In this document: piece by piece, positions 1 to 9,653 of the stretch
Layout of the letters: every line of letters starts with the position of its first letter
Numbering within the stretch: the stretch's first letter is position 1
Assembly (NCBI GenBank): GCA_020080175.1
Contig: JAGHQL010000098.1
Span: forward strand, 1-64,000
Source of the DNA: Glutinoglossum americanum
Lineage: Eukaryota > Ascomycota > Geoglossomycetes > Geoglossales > Geoglossaceae
Reading direction: 5' to 3'
DNA length: 64,000 nucleotides
The notes under the pieces: generated by a model
The model's input: only the letters and a program-made list of their open reading frames with translations
What the model was told of the DNA's origin: nothing
The model's database searches: none
Program-made: the position numbers and the translations under genes

Positions 1-53
1 TAGACGCTGGCACACTGCCACTGCAACCCATCAGACCTACGCTAAGGTCTAAC
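1..53 (+). repeat. Left terminal inverted repeat
   Basis: Pairs with 667-719. Mismatches fall at base 5 of the arm and in the CAACCC/CAACTC stretch. Confidence 0.85.
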
Positions 54-666
54 AGAAGAGTAGTTACTCATAGGCTGCGCATCGGGTCGGGTAGGGTCGG
101 GTTTTACCCAGGGTCGGGTCGGGTACCCGAAACCCGTTGCGCAGTCTACTTCTATATCTCCTCCTACCTACTAAAATCAAGTCTATTTTTGTCTACTTTA
201 TATTCTGGAACAAGTTGATATCTAGTTACTTTCAAATTATTAAGTTAGTTTATAATATTTGTATATTTAAGTTTTACTTAAATATAAACCAGGTGATTAC
301 TTATTATAGTTAATGTAGTTTACTACTTCATTGGACACTTTTTCCCGCCCCCATCACCCTAACTAGACTGCGCAATGGAGGGTTGTGATTTTGGCAACCC
401 TACCCGACCCGTCGGCCGGGTTTTCCAATGTGCTCCCGCTAAAGTTGCCTAAAACAGCTAGTTTTACCACTCTGGAAAACTTTAGCGAGCGGGTCAGCCG
501 GGTTTTACAGGGTCGGGTCAGCACCTTCACTTACTCCACGTCTCATCCGTGACCTCTCTATCATGACTTGCAGTTGGTTACTTAGCAAGGCTGTTGAGCC
601 TCTATGACTGGGTAATTAGCTCGTGTGATATCAATGACATCTAATTCATATGGGGCTATGGATTTT

Positions 667-719
667 GTTAGACCTTAGCGTAGGTCTGATGAGTTGCAGT
701 GGCAGTGTGCCAGCATCTA
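667..719 (-). repeat. Right terminal inverted repeat
   Basis: Reverse complement of 1-53 at 51 of 53 positions. It ends in TA. Confidence 0.85.
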
Positions 720-2455
720 CGCAGTCGGTATGACCACTATGACTAAACGATCAGGTTATATAGTATTACACCTTTGTGGTGTGGCTATATAGAGAGCTAA
801 AATCCATTGTCATTCAATATGTAATAGAACTAATCGCTATCCTTCTAATGAGGCCAGTGACCCCCTTCAAAAAGGGTATGGGGTCTGTGATACATGATGT
901 CATACCTGAAAGCCCTCAGAACGCAGGCGCTACACTGGCACCAATCTAGCAAGGCAAGTCGAAGTAATATAAGCAATGCTAGCCGCATCTCTTATACTTA
1001 TATTCTTACAGCAATACAATCTCTTAGCCATTATTCATTCACCATCATGTATATATATAACCCGCTAACCTCCTGCTTAGAGGTCAATAATCAGTCTTTT
1101 ACATTTCCTGCCTGCTAGAATTAAGTCTATCCCGCCTGCCATACATTCTAAATCGGACCAATGTATAGTCATCCTCAAATTATTGAGTCAATCTATTAGT
1201 TCTTAAATACTTAAGTCTTATCTACATATAGGTCAGGTGGCTAGCTATTATTATTGCTATAGAGTATAACGTCACACTATTACTGAACCTCCTGAAAACT
1301 CTCGGCATCAAAGTACCTTCATGTCACCTTGACATCAAAAATTCTTACACTGAAGCTCAGATTTCTATACTTGAGAAGGCCAATGAGGTTCTTGACAAGT
1401 ATCAAAGGGCTAGAAAGACATGTATTTGTCAGAATGAAACATTTAGTATTAAAAAAACAAAGAATATATTAACTTAAAAAGAGATAAATGTGCAAATAAC
1501 TATAGAACAAAAGATCAGCTCCTTAGTTGCATGATAATGTGACAAGTGTAGAAGGGTAGAACAAAATGCTCAAACATGTAAAATCAATGTGAATATATCT
1601 AGCAATAATTAGTTTTAATTAGTTTTATACTTTCTAAAGTAAAAAGTACTTCAGAAAATGACCAAGATGTAAAAATCCACAGGTCACTGATATCTGTAGG
1701 TTGCTAATAAACTATATTACTAAAGATTATAAATATAGATAGTTTATTAGATTTTAACTTGATTTAATCAAATTGAGTATTTTTTTTTATAAAGTTATAA
1801 AAATTAAAAGTTAAGTAATTTAGAAAAGTGTCTGACAAAATAAAGTATTATTGGATTGACAGTATTAATCAAACTAATTTTTAACAAGTACTAGCTAGTT
1901 AAAAAGTGATGTCTGTATAGATATAGTTAGTTTTATAATAAATATTATTTTTAATTAATTGATTTTAGAGAAATACTATTATATATATATATATATTACT
2001 ATGTTATACTGATTAATCTATATATAATATATTGTAATAAGTATCTGATGAAATGATAAACTATATTATATATAAATTTTATTATTTACTTTTCTTTATA
2101 TATTATTTATTTATTAAATTTATTAAATTATTTTTAAATATTTTATATTTATAAAAAGTTATCACTCACTTACTTTCCTCTCTTATAACTTTTTTGTTAT
2201 AGTATATGAAACTACAAAAGATAAAATATGTATAGGTATGTAACTTATATAATTACAGGCATACCTAACTAAATAAACACCTTTTAAAGCTAAAGGCTGT
2301 CGCAATGAGTGGTAATTTTTTTCCCCTCAAATCCTTCCTTCCGATTACGACTGTCCGTTAAGCATGTAATTTATGTAATTGCAGTAGGAGTTGGGTCATC
2401 GTGCAACCTAATTATCACTAGCCAGCCAACCGTTTCCCCGAATTTCCCTCTCATC
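720..2455. other. Gene-free, AT-rich stretch
   Basis: No supportable gene. From about 1110 to 2290 the sequence is very AT-rich, with a (TA)n run near 1980-1996 and many TTTA/TAAA words. Base composition changes sharply to normal near 2300. An open frame of roughly 60 codons around 1290-1475 has no recognisable match. The simplest reading is an old, mutation-decayed repeat (RIP-like) next to the inverted-repeat element. Confidence 0.6.
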
Positions 2456-3389
2456 CTAAGAGTCAGATGGGACGGCTTTCATTTCCATGACTTTCTCCGG
2501 AGTTTCTAGGTTCCTTTTCCGCCCAAAATGAGCCCACTTCGGTTCCAGGATGTGCTTTAAATTTTCTAGGCTGATGTCCATTGCCTTGCCGACACCTACA
2601 AACCCACTTAGTATCTCTGGGATTTTTTTTGTGTAAGACCACAAACCTAATTTGTCGTACTCCCAGATGTTGGCCTTCATGCCGACCCCGTAGTATGCGT
2701 GCTTCTTGAGAAAGGCGAGCCATATCTCGACGGTCTCTGGATGACCGTCTTGAATTTGTATCAGTCTTCTAAAGGTTATTCTTTCGAAATTTTCTTGGCT
2801 CTTCTTGTGGACGAAGTTGCTCCTCGGTACAGTCCACCGCTCCGTGATTCGCGGCAGTGGTACTGGGCCAGAAGCAGGCAAATTGAGGAAGTAGGCGGCG
2901 CGGAGGGCGAAATCGGCGAAGAATTCTACATTTCTGACGTTGTAGGATCGTAGTTGTAAGTCACATGAAGGTACACCATATTGTGCTTGACGTCGGAGAG
3001 GCTTCAAATAAATTGACTGTACACTGCGTGGCAGCCTAGGACAAAGGTCGCCTGCCCCAAACGTCTCTATGGTTGGGCTGTACATCTGTTAGCCTGGCTT
3101 GCTTAGTTTTTAGTGAATCTTCCGAATTATACCTAGCGGCCCCTACAGAAAGCGCGTGTACATAGGTGGGCCTGAGGGCTCTCAGCAATCATTCGTGTTA
3201 ATTGGGGCGGAGGGGACCAACACAGTATTCGTCATCGCTCGTGTAATAGTGAGCTCCAATGGGTGGAATTGCGTTGGATGAGGCATCTGGTCGTGTCAAT
3301 GCCCAGTCCAGGTGAAAGCCCGAGGGTTAACATACCGTCAGTCGTCTGAGAGCGCACCATGGCGGCCGAAGGGATAATAGAGAGGCCAT
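2456..3389 (-). CDS. rsm10: Mitochondrial small ribosomal subunit protein uS10m (Rsm10)
   Basis: A component of the mitochondrial 37S ribosomal subunit. The main exon (3085 down to 2456) contains the S10 fold, with the conserved stretch LQLRSYNVRNVEFFADFALR and the later WTVPRSNFVHKKSQENFE. The frame at 3085 is preceded by a clear acceptor (CTAACAG). Upstream at 3389 an ATG opens an 18-codon exon, MASLLSLRPPWCALRRLT, typical of a mitochondrial targeting signal, ending at a GTATGT donor. Joining these gives an in-phase fusion across an intron of about 250 bp; a small extra exon inside that intron cannot be excluded. It diverges from the nucleoside phosphorylase gene at 3528, with about 140 bp between starts. 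The product call is firm; the N-terminal join is an inference. Confidence 0.88.
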
Positions 3390-3527
3390 GTTGTTTTTGC
3401 TCTTAGCAGTGGTGAGGGTAGGGGCAAATCGCTTCGAATGATGTCGCTGCCCTAACATTTTTGCGGTATTCTCTTGCGCCCTAACCAATAACTCACACAA
3501 TATCCAACATTCTACACGAACGTAGTT

Positions 3528-4838
3528 ATGGAAGAGGTTGCTCCGCTCAACATCTTTCAACAGGCTACGGAGACGGCGCAGCATCTCCAGAGATCGCTTC
3601 CTCTGCCATTGAGAAACCCCCGCGTTGGAATTATTTGTGGTTCGGGCCTTGGGGGACTTGCTGACGCAATACACCCTAAGCCAAGGCATGAAGTTGCTTA
3701 TGCCGATATTCCACACTTCCCAAAGCCCGCCGGTATGTCTATTGGAGTCACAAACTGCGACAGATATTGGAGTTCCCCTGAAGAGGAAGCTCATTACTCT
3801 CACTATAGTCCAAGGTCATGCAGGCAAACTGGTGTATGGCCTGTTGGGGGAGAAACAGACTCCAGTGGTCTTGATGGTGGGGCGAGCACAGTTAGTAGAA
3901 TTTTTGAGTCGCCTAGTGCAAGATATGGGTTAAACAAATTCCCTTGTGGCAGTTTTTATGAAGGTCACACGATCGAGAAGATCACCTTTCCAATCAGAGT
4001 TCTCAAGGTACTTGGGATTGAGTCCATGATAGGTACTCGGTGCGAGATATGATTCTATTGCCATATAGTCTGATCTCCTTCTCCTTGTAGTGACCAATGC
4101 CGCTGGCGGTCTGAACGCTAGCTATGCAATTGGCGACGTTGTTGTTATGCACGATGTGAGTCTGCTGGTTATGAGCTAAGTCTCAGAAGCTCAATCTCTA
4201 ACTAGCATTTGAACCTGGCTGGGCTCGTCGGTGTCCATCCTCTCCGAGGACCCAACGCGGACGACTTTGGAATTCGATTCCCTGCTCTCTCCGATGCCTA
4301 TGACCTTGAACTCCGCAGGGTGGTTCACCGGGCGTGGAAGAGCCTGCAGCTTAGTCAGAACGGAAGGCGTATCCATGAAGGCGTCTATGCTTTTGTTGGG
4401 GGGCCTTCGTAAGTAGGACCTGAGTGGGCGCGGCCGAAAACTTCATGGAATGAGCTGACATTGGAAGATACGAAACACGGGCGGAATGCCGTTTACTCCA
4501 TTCCCTTGGAGCGGATCTAGTGGGAATGTCGACAGTGCCTGAAATAATCGTTGCTCGACATTCGGGGCTCCGAGTGCTCGCACTGAGCTTGGTGACTAAT
4601 ATTGCCGTGCTAGACGCAGGTCCTAGAGGAGACAACGTAGAGATAGAGAACGTTATAGGAAGAGATCTCAATAAAGCTATCGAAAAAGGGAAGGCTAGCC
4701 ATGAAGAAGTTCTCGCCGCTGGACTAGAGGCGGCAAAGGATATACAGGTGAGCTCTGCGTCGTCAGCTACACAATGCTTTACTGATGAACGATAAGTTAT
4801 TGGTCGGGCGATGTGTGGATGACATGTTCACCGTGTAA
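3528..4838 (+). CDS. pnp1: Purine nucleoside phosphorylase (inosine/guanosine type)
   Basis: Phosphorolyses inosine and guanosine to the free base and ribose-1-phosphate in purine salvage. It is the trimeric PNP type. Seven exons fit: 3528-3732, 3809-3890, 3953-4032, 4091-4155, 4206-4408, 4468-4747 and 4797-4838, summing to 318 codons, the family length. Family landmarks in order are GSGLGGL (phosphate loop), [18 protein letters not shown] (rebuilt across intron 2), [14 protein letters not shown], a GMSTVPE substrate-loop motif and LSLVTN. All introns are 49-76 bp with GT-AG ends. Reading straight through the last intron would instead stop at 4795, so the very C-terminus is the least certain part. 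Confidence 0.93.
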
Positions 4839-5124
4839 CCTAAGCAGAGAAGGTAAAGCAAATAGATAGCGAGCGAGAACCACATTAGGTTGAGACAAAG
4901 TCCGAGTCCCGTCTAGACGACTAAGATTGCACCTGGATACCGTAAATCGCCATCTGGGGCATACGTCTAATCTATAGTGTTCCAGGATCTCCCGAGATAT
5001 CGGTGGAAATATCCATATGTACACATCGGCCACTGCTTGTAAATGATCCAGGTGAAATTTGGTTACGAACGGATCCAGGGGCACTGCCTGGGGTTGAACA
5101 TTCTCTATCATGTTGCTTATGGGT

Positions 5125-6160
5125 TCAACGTTTCTTCCCCACGCGAGATCTTCTCTCCTTGAGCTTCCTATAAAATTCCTTCTTGCCGCTCGTTTTCGAA
5201 GATTGGACGTCACTGTACTTTCGCTTGAAATAACCAGTGGATTTCTCTCCAGCTAAAACATCGTCGACGAACGTATTCTTCCTCTGCTTGTTGGGTATTC
5301 TCGCACTAAAGAACTCAGTTGAGCCTTCAACTATTGTGCCAACCTGGGAAAATTCTGGAAACTGGGCTCTGTTTGAAGCGTCCTTCTTGTAATGTCGCTT
5401 GGGGTCCAGCACCGATCTCAGTCGTAGTAGCTGAAGGTCTCGTTTGAGCTGTGGGGTAAGATTTGTTCGCGGGAGGTCAAACCATTCAGGGCCAGCTGTA
5501 GCCTTTTTTTCCTATTTGAGCGAGTGGTTCAGTGAGTTGTGCTGTGAAGTATTGGGACAGAACTATAAAGGGAAGGCGGGTGCCTCAGAGTAACTATGTA
5601 AAAGGCTTTCACGGGATGCGGAAGAGGTACTCAAGACGAGTCCAAAGATCAGCGTCAAGGTGTGGTTGGGTAAGGCTTTCATCGCAGGCAGGATAATCTA
5701 ATGGTTTTAATTGGAAGGACCAACCTTCTTCAGTTTCTCCTTTACCCTTACTGAGTCCTCAACGGGCCTTGGGCTGTCGGCCAGATCCTTGCCTTGAAGT
5801 GTTAGGAGTTGGGGTGAGTCAATACGTGCGACCTCGCCAGTAGAATTGATGTATGGTTGCGGGACATCTCCTGGGTTAATCTGAGGAATCCTGGGTTGAA
5901 TCGTTAGCTTTCCCCACATCACAATCACAAGAAGGCTTGCATAGTGACAGCAAATGACGCAGGAGTAGGCCTTACGCTAGTAGTGGTGCTGACTGTGCTC
6001 CATGCGTATGTTTAGCATATAGAAGTCCTGGCCTTTCCCGCAACCGATGTTCAGCATCGCTAAGCAAGAGATAGATCCGCTGGTCGGACAGATCATCATT
6101 GTCGCCATCACTGATATCAGGTCCAATACCGGTTTCATATTTCTTGAGGTCTGTAGCCAT
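5125..6160 (-). CDS. fcf2: rRNA-processing protein Fcf2
   Basis: A nucleolar factor needed for early pre-rRNA cleavages leading to 18S rRNA. Three exons fit: 6160-5976, 5890-5725 and 5511-5125, 245 codons. The N-terminal block has LSDQRIYLLLSDAEHRLRE. The last exon holds the Fcf2 domain: GPEWFDLPRTNLTPQLKRDL, then the signature LDPKRHYKKD, then a basic end (KERRSRVGKKR). Intron 1 has an ideal CTAAC branch site; intron 2 uses a weaker GTTGGT donor. The start is the first ATG before the conserved block. The gene is divergent from hapE across a long shared upstream region. Confidence 0.9.
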
Positions 6161-7380
6161 GATGGTTGTCTGTCGATGGCAAAGTGATCACAGCACACGA
6201 GATGTGCGTTGTGCGCGAAGCCTAGAAGGAAAAATTAGAATGGGCCAAGGCCAAGACCCACGTGTCCGAATGTAGTCAAGCGCCCTCATCAAACCTCTTT
6301 ATCGGGCAGCAATGCTTGACTCCCGCGAAGAATTGAAGCGGTAAACGACCCCAAGGGTGAAGTTGTTTACATAAAGGCATGCTAAAATACACCAGCTTCA
6401 ATGGGCCGATTTCAGGCCTATCGAAACAGGTATATTTTATACCGACTCTGTGGAAACGCTATGGCCTCCTGAGTATTCTTAACTCATTGTATTTCTAGAC
6501 TGACATAGTCGAGAATTCGTCGTCCGGTGGAATAGTAGTATCCTGCTGAAACGATTTCCACACGTCACTTTTCTGATGAGGCGTCCTGAAGCCTCATTCG
6601 TAGGTGGAGCAAAGATCGCCTCACCGGTGGAATGGCAAATGGCAGTTGCGCTGGAAAAGTGAAAAACAACAGCCCGACGACAAAATCCTCCCGTCGAAAT
6701 GTCTTACTGCGTAGTCTTGGGGCATGGGTAGTTGTACCACGCAAGCATGCAGCTCACGACACGCCGACTTGCAGCTCGTAATCGCACCAGCCCATTCCGT
6801 TTGCTTTTTTCCTCTTCCTCTTCCGCTCTCCATTGTCCATTTCTTTTTTTCGTTTTCTTTCCTTTCTGGTCTTGCAGCTAATGCCATGAGGCTCTGAGAC
6901 AGGCAATCGTCATTCTCTTGAAATCAGCCAGATCAGCGGTGTGCCTGTTGATTGGTGCCAGTCTGGTGTATTTCCAGTGGTGGTTGCCGCTGCGTTGTGC
7001 TTGTTGCTTGCTTGTGCTGCCCCCACGCTTACGCCTTAATGAGCTTAAACTGCTTATTCAACGCCTTCCCCAAGGCGACTCTCGCGTCCTGCCTTAATCC
7101 ACATATCCCTAGATCCACCCAACACCTTTCAAAATAAATATTTACTCTTCCTTAAAGAAAGCTTCTTAGCCCGGACTTCTACCTCTCCTGTCCATTCATC
7201 GTTCCGCATTCCATTCATACCCCACCGAACTACATTACATACATACGCCTGTCCACAATTGTCGCCGCGCAGACGCGACAAGCGTTTGTTTCCCAAGCAG
7301 CAGTCCGACTCAATAGGTGCAGCGCCCCGGTCCGCTCGTGGCCATTGGTTTTTGGGCCTGTGTGGAAACCACGTTGAACC
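6161..7380. promoter_or_regulatory. Divergent promoter region between fcf2 and hapE
   Basis: About 1.2 kb without a supportable gene. It contains long pyrimidine-rich tracts (about 6783-6870) typical of filamentous-fungal promoters and 5' leaders. A CCAATCA element lies on the minus strand at 6949-6955, and a second ATTGG lies near 7343-7348 close to the hapE start. Confidence 0.5.
6949..6955 (-). promoter_or_regulatory. CCAATCA box upstream of hapE
   Basis: TGATTGG on the plus strand, i.e. CCAATCA, the consensus site of the CCAAT-binding complex of which HapE is a subunit. It sits about 430 bp before the hapE start. Use of the site is inferred. Confidence 0.4.
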
Positions 7381-8844
7381 ATGGATCCACAAAATCCGCC
7401 GGTTGCTTCACACGGACAGCAACAGCGGCGCCAGCCTCCGGTCTACGACATAACAAATGGTGGGCATTACGGTACGTCGCTGCCTCACTACTGCCCTTCG
7501 CGCTATAACAGCCCGTCTCAACTTCCACTTTCCTTTTGAAACATCCTTCATCTAAGTAGCTGTTGTCGGGAGCTGTTTTCCTGGCCGTGGGGAATTAGAC
7601 AGTGGTTAAATCATACTGACGTGAGCTATTATTCTTCACAGGCGCGAGCGCTGCAGTACGTGCCCGACCCACGACAAGCCTGCGTGCAGTCAGAATGACT
7701 TAGCTACTGACGGCGCGCCCTTTTGTTTTGATATGCTGATTGCGTCGTAGTTATCAGCGCAAGGCTATGCGCCATTGCCGGAGTTCTACACCGGCGCTTG
7801 GGCAAATGTAATTGATTTATCCTCGGATTCAGTGTGCTGGTACTGGCTGCTAATTAAACCATAGGTGAACCAGGGCCTTCATGGCAATTACCGAGATGTT
7901 CTTACCACCTACTGGCAGCAAACCATCAATCATCTGGAAACGGACACTCATGATTATAAGCTGCATCAATTGCCTCTTGCGCGGATAAAAAAAGTTATGA
8001 AGGCGGACCCCGAGGTGAAGATGATCTCAGCAGAGGCACCAATTCTCTTCGCAAAAGGCTGTGATATTTTTATAACGGAGCTCACAATGCGCGCATGGAT
8101 CCACGCTGAGGAGAACAAACGGCGCACGCTTCAGCGATCTGATATTGCATCAGCGCTGGCCAAGTCGGATATGTTTGATTTCTTGATTGATATAGTTCCT
8201 CGGGAAGAGGCATCATCTCATGCGAAACGTGCGAGTGGACAAGCGTCCGGTGCGGTCGGCGCCCCGCAGGGCCCATCGAGCACCACCGGCGGCGGTGGCC
8301 AATTACCACAGCAGTCGGTAGCCCCACCGCAGCAGCAGGCAGGTCATGCGCCGCCGCAACATGCTATGCCGCCAGATTACTTAGGCTCTCATGGTATAAC
8401 TCAGGATCAAGAGGCTTCCTACCGGGCGCCGCCTGGAATGTATCCCCAAGGCGTCCAACCTGGACCCCAGGGTGCCTATGGCCAGCCCCAACCACCAATG
8501 TATGGAGGGGATATAGAGGTGTACGGCTATACTCCTATGCCGCCTCAACAAGTAAGTTGCATATGACTCACTTCGGAACCAATCCTCATCTCCCACCCGC
8601 AAATCATCGACTGATTGTCGTATATTTCTATCGAATCAGCACTAAGAATTGCTCTCCGTCACTATTATTGGTCAGCTAACTTGAAGTTCCAACTTTCCAG
8701 ATGTACCATGTGAACCAACGGGGTCAGCTTCAGCACCAGGAGGATCCTTCCGTTGGACAGGACCCTGGACACGCCTATTCGCGACATGATGGTGGAGAGG
8801 GTGACGCCGATGCGGAGGGGGAGCGGGATTATGAAGTGGGTTAG
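7381..8844 (+). CDS. hapE: CCAAT-binding complex subunit HapE (HAP5 / NF-YC)
   Basis: The histone-fold subunit that with HapB and HapC binds CCAAT boxes; in fungi the complex controls iron, redox and respiratory genes. Five exons fit: 7381-7471, 7642-7655 (only 14 nt), 7751-7807, 7865-8551 and 8701-8844, for 330 codons. The NF-YC core is complete: [59 protein letters not shown] and [13 protein letters not shown]. The C-terminal third is Pro/Gln/Gly-rich. The short exon codes for part of GASAA and keeps the frame. A long frame within the gene starts at a GTG directly after an acceptor (7864), so it is not the true start. Convergent with sec15. Confidence 0.95.
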
Positions 8845-9653
8845 GGCTCTAGTACGGGAACTGTCTACCATGTTCTGCGATTTAACTGAAGACCCTTGGT
8901 ACTTCCATACTGGCCGATGTTGCGTAATTTATTGGTTTTCATAGCGATCCATTCGAAACTCCAGCCTAGGTTTGCAGTAGTTTAGGGAGTCGAGGGAATG
9001 TCGCTTGTCCTCGGGTCCTTCATGTCTTTGACGTCTTAGCATTCTTCCGGTCCGCCGATGTTCTCTTGTAATCGTGCTTCGGGTCTCCGGCTTTTTATCC
9101 TCTCCTTTTCTTTTCCTTCATATCATACATCGGACGAGAGCCCTCGCCATAAAGAAGGACATTGAAGTCCATTCATGGACAGAGGTCCTATGCAGTACAT
9201 AGTTGACGTGGCTCGCCTCACCCACTAACTGAAACCAAAGGTTTCGAGCCGCTGAGAATAGATCATCTTTGCAAAACTCAGAGATGACGGCTAATACTAC
9301 TCTATTGCGAACCCCTCTATCGATATCTAAAATGAGAGTTTTCTCTAGCTGGTTTCCTACCTGTTTTGTACTTATTGCGCAGTCTTCGGGTTAGAGTCCA
9401 TTCCTAGCTAGGTTCAACACCCTAAGACACGATACGCATACCAAGTTACTCTTGGCCAACAGGTTATTGAATGCTTGAAGCAATGCCCATAACGAACCTC
9501 CCCAATGCCCAAACTACGCATTAAAATACAAGTTACTGGGAACCACAAGACATCCAATGCGATGAAAATTCAAGACAACGGAGGTCTAGCTTGGAAATTA
9601 CTTCTAGCTAGGGCGCTCAGCCTTAGTGATCCTCTGGTTGGTGTCGTCGACGG
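8845..9653. other. Convergent intergenic region hapE / sec15
   Basis: Holds the 3' flanks of both genes. I see no coding potential or structured RNA. Confidence 0.5.

Larger units (their letters stand above)
1..719. mobile_element. Non-autonomous DNA transposon (MITE-like) with 53-bp terminal inverted repeats
   Basis: The first 53 bases (1-53) are the reverse complement of 667-719 with only two mismatches. Both ends carry a TA, as a Tc1/mariner-type insertion would leave, but the left flank lies outside the window so the target duplication cannot be confirmed. The interior holds no usable reading frame. It is rich in GGGTCGGGT-type words (about 80-130 and 390-520) that form internal inverted repeats, plus GCGCA words at about 75, 138 and 368. 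The low arm divergence suggests a fairly recent insertion. The family is inferred from structure only; a nested hAT-like piece is possible. Confidence 0.75.

Noticed and set aside
1290-1475. Short open frame in the AT-rich block (reads EKANEVLDKYQRARKT)
   Set aside because: No recognised family and no start or splice support; possibly a remnant of a decayed repeat.
3327-3803. 158-codon minus-strand frame overlapping the start of the nucleoside phosphorylase gene
   Set aside because: Mostly antisense to a firm PNP exon. Only its last 18-20 codons, starting at the ATG at 3389, are used, as the rsm10 first exon.
6621-6887. 88-codon minus-strand frame in the fcf2/hapE promoter
   Set aside because: Lys/Glu-rich composition comes from the complementary pyrimidine tract; no domain.
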